Below are positions 8,393 through 15,020 of a stretch of 15,020 bases of DNA, piece by piece. The stretch is from Strigomonas culicis (lineage: Eukaryota > Euglenozoa > Kinetoplastea > Trypanosomatida > Trypanosomatidae). Location of the stretch: contig AUXH01000477.1 of the NCBI GenBank assembly GCA_000482145.1, forward strand, positions 1-15,020, read 5' to 3'. The notes beneath the pieces were generated by a model that was not told the origin of the DNA, did no database searches, and saw only the letters and a list, made by a program, of their open reading frames with translations. Every line of letters begins with the position of its first letter. Position 1 is the first letter of the stretch. The position numbers and the translations under genes were made by a program.

Positions 8393-8443
8393 CACAAGTA
8401 GGGAAATATGAAGAAGCAACGCGTTCCAACGTGGCACCACCAT

Positions 8444-10894
8444 CTACAGCTCCCGTGTCGCGCCATAAAGGTATATATTCCCCGCAGCCGTGACCCGCGC
8501 CGCTGCTTGCCTACCCGCTTCCTCTGGCGGCTGTCGGGTCGGATCCAGCGGCGGCGGCGACGCGCCGCTCCGCTGGCTGGTGTGCAGCGCGCAGAGGGTC
8601 GCCGTGCGCGGCGAGAGCGGGCCGCCCGAGTGGCTCCGTGCGCGCGGGGGGCGGCGCGCCGGTGAGCCGCGGTCGGACGAGAGACAGAGCGACGTGTCCA
8701 CCTCCCCAGCGCCGCCGGCGAGCTGGCTCAGGGAGAGCACGCGCGGGCGGTAGGCGCCGGCGCTGTCCGGCGTCTCCGGGCTCCTGCTGGCGCGCACCCG
8801 CGCTCCGTCCTCGTGGCGCTGCCGCACGGGGCTCCGGCGGACGTGGTAGTCTAGCGTTTTCCGCTCCACCGTGCACACCGACCGCGGCGAGAGCTGGGGT
8901 CGGAAAGTGCACTGCTGCGCCTCCTCCTCGAGCAGCGCGGCGCGGTGACCGCGGCGGCGCGCCTGCTCCCGCTGGTCGCGCGCCTCCTGCCGCGCGAAGA
9001 AGCGGTCCGCGCGCCAGCTCGCGCCGCCCGCCGGCGGCAGCGCCTCGTCGTCGTGCAGCGACAGGTCCACGGCACCGTCCGCGCCGGGGGACCCGCGCGG
9101 CGGGCCGCCGTGGGGCCCCGCCGCGTCCACGCCGCGCGCGGCGAGGATGGCGCGGCTTTGGGCGTTGATGCGCGGGCGGAAGGTGCAGCCCTGCAGCGCC
9201 GCCGCCGCCGCGTGCGCCTCCGCCTGGCGCTGCCGCGCCACAGGGCCAACCCGCTCCCGCTGCGCGTAGAGCACCTCGAACACGTTGTCCAGGTCGATGG
9301 TGGAGGCCGCCGACGATGTGGGGGCCGAGGGGGGGCACGGCATGAGGCACTCGTCGTCGTGCGACCTGGTGCAGCCGTCGGCCTGCCGCTTCGCCGCGGC
9401 GCCCTTCCCTCCCCCCTGCGCGGGCACAGACCCGCTGAGGGGCGAGAGGTCCAGGCTCAGCAAGCGCGCGCCGTCCGGCGCCGCGCCGTCCGCCCGCGGC
9501 GAGGGGACGGCCGCCGCCTCCGACGCGTCCCGCGGCGCGCGCGGCGACGGTGCCTCCCGCTGCCGCAGCTGCTGCGTGCCGTGGAGGTGCGGGCGGAACA
9601 GGTCCCGCCGCTCCGCCTCCTCCCGCGTCTCGCGCCGGTGCTGCGCCGCCGCCACACGTTGCTGTGACTCCTCGTAGAGACGGAGAAAGACCGGGTTGAG
9701 CAGCGGCCCGTAGGTATCGCGCTGAGGCGCGCCGCGGGGGCTCGCGCCGGCGGCGCGGGGCGCGCTCTGCGTGCGACGCAGCCTCTCCTTCTTCGCCTCC
9801 GACGGGGGCGGCTGCCGGTCCTGCGCCGCCCGCTTCCGCTCCATGTAGGCCGCGAAGCGCTCCTTCCAGCCCTTGACGGGGCCCTTGTGCGCGGGCTCCG
9901 CCGCCGGGGCGGAGGTGCTCCGCCGCGTGGCCTTCCGCGCCGGCTCCGCCTGCCGCAGCCGCGCGGCGTCGGCGGCCTGCGAGCGGCGCCGCGCGGCGTC
10001 CGCCTGCCGCGCCCCCTGCACCTCCAGGAACTCGTTGAAGCTGCGGTACGCCGGCCGCAGCTTCTGCGAGCGCGGCGACAGCGCCGGCGCGAAGGTGCAG
10101 CGCTCCCGCTCGGCGGCCTGCGCCGCCGCCTGCTGCAGGCCGCGCTCGCGCGCGCTGGCGGCCGCCCGACGGTCCGCCTCCGCGTAGAGCCGATCGCACG
10201 CCTTCTCCTCCTGCTGCTGCTGCTGTTGCGGCTGCTTGGGGCGGGGTGCGTGCCTGTCGGCGGCCCTACGCTGGTCCTTCGCGTCCCTCTCGCGGCGGTC
10301 GTCCGCCGGCCGATCCGTGGCGCGGGTGGAGGCTGCGGCCGCAGGAGAGGGCGGCGCGTTGATCTGCGGCCGGAAGGTGCAGCGGGCGCTGTGCGCGCGC
10401 TGCAGCCCCGCCTCGTGCGCCTTCGCCCGCGTCTCCTGGCGGCGCGTGCGCGCGGCTGCCTCGTTGTAGAGCGCCTTCTGGCGCGGTGTGGGGCCCTGCG
10501 CGCGCGCGCTGAGCGCCGGCGCCGGGCCGCTGGGTGGGGGTGCGGCCGCCGCCGGCGCGCGGCGCGGCCGGTGGGCGGACAGCGGCGACTGCTCGACCCG
10601 CTGCCACTGCGGCGCGGCCGCGCCCACGCCGTCCGGCGCCGGCGGCGGAGCCGCAGCGGCGGTGTGCAGCTCGTACTTGCCGGTCGGGCGCGCGCGGCGG
10701 CCGGTGGTGGCGGCGGCCCCGTCCCGCGCCTCCGTCTCCAATTGGATCACCTTCAACAGTATGGGGTGCGGCGACGAGGAGGACGCGGAGGACGTCGAGG
10801 CAGACCGCCCCGCCATCGCCGCCGGACGCTCCTCCTCCAGTGCTGCTACCGCGGCCAGAGGGGCAAAAATGCTCTTGATATCTAACGACAGCAT
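8444..10894 (-). CDS. Uncharacterised disordered protein with five CTFxP-type motifs, possibly cytoskeletal
   Basis: An 816-residue protein very rich in Ala, Arg, Pro, Ser and Gln, predicted mostly disordered with basic helical stretches. A short motif recurs: CTFRPQIN at 172, CTFAPALSPRS at 266, LFRPHLHG near 432, CTFRPRIN at 570 and CTFRPQLSPRS at 662. The third copy lacks the Cys. Each motif follows a charged Arg/Glu/Gln-rich segment, and the spacings fall roughly into 92-94 and 138-166 residues. Similar Cys-Thr-Phe-x-Pro motifs occur, from general knowledge, in many uncharacterised trypanosomatid proteins, some of them cytoskeletal or flagellar, so a cytoskeletal role is a guess. There is a six-Gln run at 223-228. 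The start is the ATG at 10894, the first after the predicted acceptor; the frame extends 20 codons further upstream but offers only a TTG there. I see no known enzyme domain, signal peptide or membrane segment. Confidence 0.85.
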   Translation of the reverse strand: MLSLDIKSIFAPLAAVAALEEERPAAMAGRSASTSSASSSSPHPILLKVIQLETEARDGAAATTGRRARPTGKYELHTAAAAPPPAPDGVGAAAPQWQRVEQSPLSAHRPRRAPAAAAPPPSGPAPALSARAQGPTPRQKALYNEAAARTRRQETRAKAHEAGLQRAHSARCTFRPQINAPPSPAAAASTRATDRPADDRRERDAKDQRRAADRHAPRPKQPQQQQQQEEKACDRLYAEADRRAAASARERGLQQAAAQAAERERCTFAPALSPRSQKLRPAYRSFNEFLEVQGARQADAARRRSQAADAARLRQAEPARKATRRSTSAPAAEPAHKGPVKGWKERFAAYMERKRAAQDRQPPPSEAKKERLRRTQSAPRAAGASPRGAPQRDTYGPLLNPVFLRLYEESQQRVAAAQHRRETREEAERRDLFRPHLHGTQQLRQREAPSPRAPRDASEAAAVPSPRADGAAPDGARLLSLDLSPLSGSVPAQGGGKGAAAKRQADGCTRSHDDECLMPCPPSAPTSSAASTIDLDNVFEVLYAQRERVGPVARQRQAEAHAAAAALQGCTFRPRINAQSRAILAARGVDAAGPHGGPPRGSPGADGAVDLSLHDDEALPPAGGASWRADRFFARQEARDQREQARRRGHRAALLEEEAQQCTFRPQLSPRSVCTVERKTLDYHVRRSPVRQRHEDGARVRASRSPETPDSAGAYRPRVLSLSQLAGGAGEVDTSLCLSSDRGSPARRPPRARSHSGGPLSPRTATLCALHTSQRSGASPPPLDPTRQPPEEAGRQAAARVTAAGNIYLYGATREL

Positions 10895-11534
10895 AGGGTG
10901 TGTTGTTTTGGTTACGGTTTTGTAGGGAAGACGTGAACAAAAAAAGGAACGCAATTAGGTGTATATGGTACCTTCTCTCCTTTCCTCAATGATTATTTGG
11001 TATCGCCACAATACTCTTGTTTGGCTAGGATAGCCGTGAAATCTATCTATGCAGGCAGAAAAAGAAAGCAAACGTGAATAAAAAACGCTTTGCTTTCACA
11101 AATAAATAATAATAATAAAACAAAAACAATTTAAGCGCGGTGATTAGAATTAAAGTTAATGAAAAGGGGAAAAGACGATGAAAAGGAATCCCTGTAGTAA
11201 AAACAAAAAAGGGAGAATATGAGATGTAAAAGGAAAGAAAAGAGAGATACAATGCGAAGAGCACACTGCATATATAAAACAATGAAATCATCGTTATCAA
11301 GTTCAGATTCACGAGAAGTATAAGAACATAAACAATGGCACTGCATATATATTCGACGTTTCTGTGGCATATGTGTCGATATGCACACGCGGCACACAAG
11401 AAAAAGTTATAGTTACAATTTGGTTTATTAAATCATTAAGCGTTCCATTAAAACAACAAGCATATCATGATACTGTATATGTATATATCGCAGCCATCCG
11501 ACAGACAGACCTATAGATGTACGTATGCCATGCG
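10895..11534 (-). other. Intergenic spacer between the WDR89-like gene and the CTFxP-motif gene
   Basis: AT-rich spacer with A-rich purine tracts on the plus strand and no supported gene. The short minus-strand frames at 11043-11399 are Phe/Leu/Tyr-rich low-complexity readings of T-rich DNA. The right part should be the 3' untranslated region of the WDR89-like gene. Confidence 0.6.
11043..11090 (-). promoter_or_regulatory. Predicted polypyrimidine tract and spliced-leader acceptor for the CTFxP-motif gene
   Basis: The minus strand from about 11088 to 11050 is T-rich with only scattered purines, then gives two AGs at 11048-11047 and 11044-11043. No ATG lies between 11043 and 10894, which supports the 10894 start and a leader of about 150 bases. 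The tract is less pure than at the other genes, so this site is less certain. Confidence 0.4.
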
Positions 11535-12848
11535 TTAGAAGCGCAGCCGCTTGCTCTGCTGCCCGCCATCTCGCGACGTCATCTCCGGGCCGTCGGACGT
11601 GGTCACGGGGCCGGCCGCGTGGACGCCGTCGCCGCCGACCTGCCAGAAGGCGACGACGCCGTCCTCGCTCGCGGTGACCAGCTTGTCCGCGGCGATGCCC
11701 ATCACGACGCGCGTCATCTCACGGTGCACGTTGACGGACGGCAGCACCGCGGTCTCCTTCGTGCCGTAGTGCAGCACCTCCAGCACCCCCGCGTTGCCGT
11801 CATCGTCGCGGACGCCGCGCATGAGGTACGGCGCGGCTGCGGCGCCGGGCAGCTGGAACCAGTCGACCATGTAGGACGAGAAGTCGGGCCGCTCGATCTT
11901 GTCCTCGAGCTGCGTCGTGACGTCCGCCGTGGGGAACCAGTAGGCGTTCTCGCAGCTGCCGACGATGCCGACGCCCTGGCAGTCCTCGAAGTAGTGCATG
12001 CGGTTGGCGACCTCGCCGCAGCGGGTGGCCGCGAGCAGCATATCATCCTCCGCCTCGCGCAGGTCCACGAAGTTCACCATGAGGTCCTCGCCCGCGCTGC
12101 AGAGCTGGTGGCCGCCGACGAACTGCAGCGCCGTGATCTCGTCCGTGTGGAGGCGGTCGACCGAGTAGGCGAACTTGCCGGCGGCGGGCGGCGCGGCGTG
12201 CCGGGGCCCGGTGGGGAAGGTCGGCAGCTGCCGCAGGTCCAGGACGTGGATGTCCGTCCCCCACGAGGTCGCGAGGAGATTGCCGTCGTGCGGGGCGAGG
12301 GCGATGCAGCAGCACCGCGCGTGGTAGCGGTTGAAGTCCAGCGCGTTGCCGTAGACGCCCTTGAGGCCCTTGTTGCTCTCCTCCTTGCGGCTCCCGCCGT
12401 CCCCGCCAGAGCCCTCCGGCGCGTCGTGCGGCAGCGCGGGATGCTCCAGCAGGCGCTGCTGCTGCTGGTGGTTGTGCTGCTGCACGAGCGAAGGCATGGA
12501 GACGGACTGCGCCATGCGCCCCTGGCGGGTGTCGTACAGCACAATGACGCCGTCCTCCTGTGCGGAGACGAGTACGTGCGGCTGCGTGGGGCTCGCCGCG
12601 ACGGCCGTGATCTTCTGTGTGTGGTAGCGCAGCTCCTGCAGCAGGGGGAAGCCCGGCGCGTCCACGTTGTACAGCCGGATCGTGTGGTCGTGGCAGGCGA
12701 GGGAAAGGACGTGGTGGGCGGCGCCGTAGCCGCCCGCGGTCGGCGCGGCGGAGGCGAGGTTGAGGCAGCAATCCATCGCGCAGACACCCTCGTCCTGCTG
12801 CTGCGCCTCGGTCACCGGCGGGAGGTGGAGCGTGTGTAGCAGCCGCAT
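11535..12848 (-). CDS. WD40-repeat protein resembling WDR89
   Basis: A 437-residue beta-propeller protein. Recognisable WD-type blades are at about 42-62 (ACHDHTIRLYNVD), 76-108 (ITAVAAS..LVSAQEDGVIVLYDTR), 178-206 (LLATSWGTDIHVLDLR), 234-265 (HTDEITALQF..CSAGEDLMVNFVDLR) and 376-404 (LVTASEDGVVAFWQV); the weaker segment at 280-370 (NAYWFPTADVTT, then LEVLHYGTK) probably supplies further blades. This last arrangement and the order of repeats resemble WDR89. A low-complexity insert with NHQQQQ and a Gly/Ser/Lys/Glu stretch at about 120-165 interrupts the propeller. The protein ends in a basic KRLRF. WD40 propellers are scaffolds for protein complexes; no partner can be read from the sequence. 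The start is placed at the ATG at 12848, the first after the acceptor at 12908-12907. An upstream in-frame ATG at 13061 would add 71 residues translated from the polypyrimidine tract. Confidence 0.8.
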   Translation of the reverse strand: MRLLHTLHLPPVTEAQQQDEGVCAMDCCLNLASAAPTAGGYGAAHHVLSLACHDHTIRLYNVDAPGFPLLQELRYHTQKITAVAASPTQPHVLVSAQEDGVIVLYDTRQGRMAQSVSMPSLVQQHNHQQQQRLLEHPALPHDAPEGSGGDGGSRKEESNKGLKGVYGNALDFNRYHARCCCIALAPHDGNLLATSWGTDIHVLDLRQLPTFPTGPRHAAPPAAGKFAYSVDRLHTDEITALQFVGGHQLCSAGEDLMVNFVDLREAEDDMLLAATRCGEVANRMHYFEDCQGVGIVGSCENAYWFPTADVTTQLEDKIERPDFSSYMVDWFQLPGAAAAPYLMRGVRDDDGNAGVLEVLHYGTKETAVLPSVNVHREMTRVVMGIAADKLVTASEDGVVAFWQVGGDGVHAAGPVTTSDGPEMTSRDGGQQSKRLRF

Positions 12849-12906
12849 GAGGCAGGGCGCGGCGGGGGGTGCTCTCCGTATGGACCTTTGTGTGCAGAAA
12901 ACAGAG

Positions 12907-12980
12907 CTGCCAAGTGAGTAAGATAGACAGGGGTGGAAGAGATGGATGAAAGGGGAAGAAGGTGGGGGATGAGAGCGTAG
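12907..12980 (-). promoter_or_regulatory. Predicted polypyrimidine tract and spliced-leader acceptor for the WDR89-like gene
   Basis: The minus strand over about 12976-12913 is strongly pyrimidine-rich, followed by a GGCAG acceptor ending at 12907. No ATG occurs between it and the start at 12848, giving a leader of about 58 bases. It rules against the upstream ATGs at 13061 and just below it. Confidence 0.6.
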
Positions 12981-13307
12981 CGTGTTGATATGTCGGATGC
13001 CGCGGGTGGTAACAGAGACAGGGTCCGTGGACATGCAGTCCATCTTCATCACTGGGTTCATTACAGCGTGTGCGCGCTTTTTCTTTTCGGTTTTGCGTTA
13101 AGCCTATCGTAAGTAAAACAAAGCAAAAGTGTGTGTATGTGTTTTTTTTTTAAAGTCAGCGTAACAAATAATAATGATGAGACAAACGTATACGCATTAC
13201 AGTAACAAACATTTATATATAATATGTGTGCAAAGTAAAAGAGTGATAAGAGTGTCACCTTCATTAACCTACGTATAGTACAACAACAAGCGAGAGGGGG
13301 GAAGCCC

Positions 13308-13333
13308 ACTACTACTAATATTACTACTACTAG
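13308..13333. repeat. Short imperfect ACT trinucleotide repeat
   Basis: About eight units of ACT-type triplets with one AAT interruption on the plus strand, in the spacer downstream of the twin CX9C gene. No function is apparent. Confidence 0.8.
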
Positions 13334-13577
13334 AGATATAGTTGGTTTTGGTCATTTTTGTTTTTGCTACTATGATCTCTTTTTCTCCCTCGATCCGACA
13401 TCGTTCATAAACGCCTGCTCAGCTCCGATATGCGAGATTACCACAAGCAGTGACGCCTGTGCACTCGAAACGAAGATGTCTCTTGCTACATGCATATCTT
13501 CGTTGGATGTCCAAAAGAAGAGGGGAGGTGCTACATTTCTTCTTAGCATTACTATTTCTTTTTGAAATGAGTCTTCT

Positions 13578-13940
13578 TCAGATATCGTACTTGCGTAGGC
13601 AGCGCTGGAAGTCGGCGACCTTCGGCTGGCAGTACGCGAAGTCGTTCTTCTTCTTGTCTAGGCACACGTGCACCTCCACATTGAGTAGCTCGCAGGGGTG
13701 GATCTCGCGCGGGAAGGACTCCCACGCCTCGGGCACGTTCGCGCCAAAGAAGGGCGTCAGCCACGAGCGGTGGTAATACTTGTGGGCGTCCGCCTGCGCC
13801 TTGCTGTGGCCTAGGTTGCCAATGTGCATGCGCGCACGGCGGTACTTGTCGTCCTCCACAGTGGGCTGCTTCTGTGTCGCGCCGGCCGCGTCCTCTGTGT
13901 GGACGGATGTCTGTGCCGCCTTGGTTTCATCGTCAGACAT
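13578..13940 (-). CDS. Twin CX9C (CHCH-type) protein, probably mitochondrial intermembrane space
   Basis: A 120-residue protein containing exactly four cysteines, at 83, 93, 104 and 114. They form CX9C, a ten-residue linker and a second CX9C, the hallmark of CHCH proteins, where two helices are held together by two disulfides. These proteins are typically imported into the mitochondrial intermembrane space without a cleaved presequence, and the N-terminus here is acidic and disordered (MSDDETKAAQ) rather than a targeting helix. Residues 55-80 (YYHRSWLTPFFG, then PEAWESFP) are rich in aromatics and probably contact a membrane or partner. Families sharing the motif include cytochrome oxidase assembly factors (Cmc1, Cmc2, Cox19, Cox23), Cox6B and accessory subunits of complex I; I cannot choose among them. 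The start is the first ATG after the acceptor near 14052. The gene is complete and ends with TGA-independent tail RKYDI before its stop. Confidence 0.8.
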   Translation of the reverse strand: MSDDETKAAQTSVHTEDAAGATQKQPTVEDDKYRRARMHIGNLGHSKAQADAHKYYHRSWLTPFFGANVPEAWESFPREIHPCELLNVEVHVCLDKKKNDFAYCQPKVADFQRCLRKYDI

Positions 13941-14051
13941 ATTTTAATACAAAAATGATTGAATGGTGTGTATTATTTTTAAAAAATCTTTCGTCCTTTA
14001 TAAGAGAGTGTGTAAAGGAAGGAAGAGTACGAAGTGGGCACACGAGCTAAT

Positions 14052-14095
14052 CTGTAAGAAATGAAAAGAGAGAGAGAGAGAGAGAGGAGAGAGAA
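14052..14095 (-). promoter_or_regulatory. Predicted polypyrimidine tract and spliced-leader acceptor for the twin CX9C gene
   Basis: The minus strand reads as a CT repeat over 14086-14067, then TTTTCATTTCTTACAG with the AG at 14053-14052, a near-ideal acceptor. No ATG lies between it and the start at 13940, so the leader is about 111 bases. Confidence 0.65.
14067..14086. repeat. AG/CT dinucleotide microsatellite, 10 units
   Basis: Pure AG run on the plus strand, continuing into purine-rich sequence. It forms the core of the predicted polypyrimidine splicing signal of the twin CX9C gene. Confidence 0.95.
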
Positions 14096-14637
14096 AGTGG
14101 ACACGAAAATGTATGTGGTATGTAAGAAACCGATCCATATGTATTTTTGGCAAATCCTAGATACCTTCAATGGGTTTGTATGTCTAGTCATATCGAAGAG
14201 ATTTGATGTATTCTTGCCTTATTCTGCTGTTGATGTTGTTACACGTATTGTTCTCAAACATATTATTATCTTTTTGCTGATTGTAGGAAGTGAAATGGGA
14301 ATAGGAAGAAGAAAGAAAGAAAAATAATACATATAGAAATGCTAGTAAGTTAACAAGCGGTATACGAATGGGTAACTCGCGGTGATCTTTCTTTTCCTGT
14401 TTTGCATCTCCGCTCCTCTAGTATTTTGGCTTAAGCAAACGAGAGAAGGGAGAGCAGGACAACAATAACGTGCGTATTCTGACTTCTCGGTATCGCAACC
14501 CGTTCTAGAGGGTGTAGCAAAAAAAAAAAAAAGAAGACCAGAATCGCATTTCAGAGTAGGGTGGCGCGCAGCCAAAACACGAGAAGGAAGAAGACTATAA
14601 AAAAAAAAAATGCTTAACAGTGAAAGAATGCACAAAG

Positions 14638-14692
14638 ATATACATAAATATACATAAGTACACACACACATATATACATATATATATATGTT
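14638..14692. repeat. TA/CA-rich microsatellite cluster
   Basis: Compound simple repeat on the plus strand: ATACATAA-type units, then CACACACA, then TATATACATATATATATATG. It is in the gene-free region and has no evident function. Confidence 0.85.
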
Positions 14693-15020
14693 AATGTATT
14701 GGCGTTCATTTCCATTGATTTACTTATTTTTTTCTGTAAATTTAGGGGAACACACACACAATAATACAAATAGAAAAAAGAAAAGAAAAAAAGAAAAGAG
14801 AGAGAGAAAAACTGGAAACGTCATACTTGTAGTCAATATTTTATACTGACATTTAAACCAATTAAATCGTAAGAGGAGTACAAAAAAAAAAAAAACAGAA
14901 ATAAAAAAAACAAGAAATCAAAGAGAAAAAGGGGAAAAAAAGATTGTTTGCGATTTGACGCAAATTGAATTGTCCACCTTCCATTATCTAACACTTCCCT
15001 CTCCTTTCTCTCTCTCTCTC

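Larger units (their letters stand above)
8075..8443 (-). other. Intergenic spacer between the CTFxP-motif gene and the PIG-S/TTA1-like gene
   Basis: Purine-rich on the plus strand throughout, with no supported gene. A minus-strand frame stays open through most of it and reads as a Phe/Leu-rich pseudo-hydrophobic peptide; that is the polypyrimidine tract translated, not a signal peptide. It also contains a G4-T-G12 run at 8376-8392. Confidence 0.6.
12849..13577 (-). other. Intergenic spacer between the twin CX9C gene and the WDR89-like gene
   Basis: No supported gene. The left part has a purine-rich tract (pyrimidine on the sense strand) carrying the predicted acceptor; the middle is AT-rich, and a short ACT-type trinucleotide repeat lies near 13308-13333. 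The rest should be the 3' untranslated region of the twin CX9C gene. Open frames here have low-complexity content. Confidence 0.6.
13941..15020 (-). other. Long AT-rich region without a recognisable gene
   Basis: Only the first about 110 bases are accounted for, as the 5' untranslated region of the twin CX9C gene. The rest is presumably the 3' untranslated region and spacer of a gene beyond the right edge. It holds several purine-rich tracts on the plus strand (near 14522-14535, 14598-14610, 14770-14812 and 14880-14940), a TA/CA-rich microsatellite at 14638-14692, and a CT run at the right edge. Open frames at 14342-14671 (minus) and 14061-14327 (plus) are low complexity and unlike the GC-rich genes here. 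I see no tRNA or rRNA. Confidence 0.6.

Noticed and set aside
8511..10199. 562-codon minus-strand frame overlapping the CTFxP-motif gene
   Set aside because: Same strand, different frame, Gly/Ala/Arg-rich only. The alternative frame contains the repeated CTFxP motifs and runs the full length from a supported ATG.
12849..13061. 71-residue N-terminal extension of the WDR89-like protein
   Set aside because: The ATG at 13061 is genuine but lies upstream of a strong polypyrimidine-AG signal ending at 12907, and the extension has low-complexity content.
14490..14515. Possible tRNA B-box-like string on the minus strand (GGGTTGCGATACC)
   Set aside because: No matching A box, acceptor stem or cloverleaf can be drawn around it.
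14342..14671. 109-codon minus-strand frame
   Set aside because: Starts in a CA/TA microsatellite and crosses A/T homopolymers; the hydrophobic appearance comes from T-rich DNA, and composition is unlike the real genes.
6373..15020. Mobile element, CRISPR array or inverted-repeat structure
   Set aside because: I looked for long direct or inverted repeats, reverse transcriptase or transposase motifs and regularly spaced repeats, and saw only simple-sequence tracts.

Overview
This looks like trypanosomatid nuclear DNA. All supported protein genes lie on the minus strand in a head-to-tail array. None shows an intron. GC-rich coding blocks alternate with AT-rich spacers of about 370 to 730 bases. 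Read on the minus strand, each spacer carries a polypyrimidine tract followed by an AG, as expected for spliced-leader trans-splicing. In all six genes the first AUG downstream of the predicted acceptor is the start codon chosen here, which fixes start sites that raw open frames overextend. The protein content agrees, including a subunit that resembles the trypanosomatid GPI transamidase. I cannot name the genus.

Layout in the direction of transcription, right to left. Positions 13941-15020 hold no recognisable gene; they contain purine-rich tracts and the acceptor for the next gene. 13578-13940 encodes a 120-residue twin CX9C protein, probably of the mitochondrial intermembrane space. 11535-12848 encodes a 437-residue WD40 protein resembling WDR89. 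8444-10894 encodes an 816-residue Arg/Ala/Pro-rich, mostly disordered protein with five spaced CTFxP-type motifs. 6842-8074 encodes a 410-residue protein with one membrane segment at each end, matching PIG-S/TTA1 of the GPI transamidase. 1087-6372 encodes a 1761-residue tandem AMP-deaminase-like protein. 1-481 is the N-terminal 160 codons of a further gene running off the left edge.

The most notable item is the tandem AMP-deaminase-like protein. It keeps the AMP deaminase fold signatures in two successive domains. By my hand alignment, all four residues that should bind the catalytic metal are replaced in both domains, so it is probably a double pseudoenzyme of purine metabolism with a C-terminal coiled coil.

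The genes share no obvious pathway. That is usual in trypanosomatid polycistronic units, where neighbours are co-transcribed but not functionally linked, and regulation is expected to be post-transcriptional.
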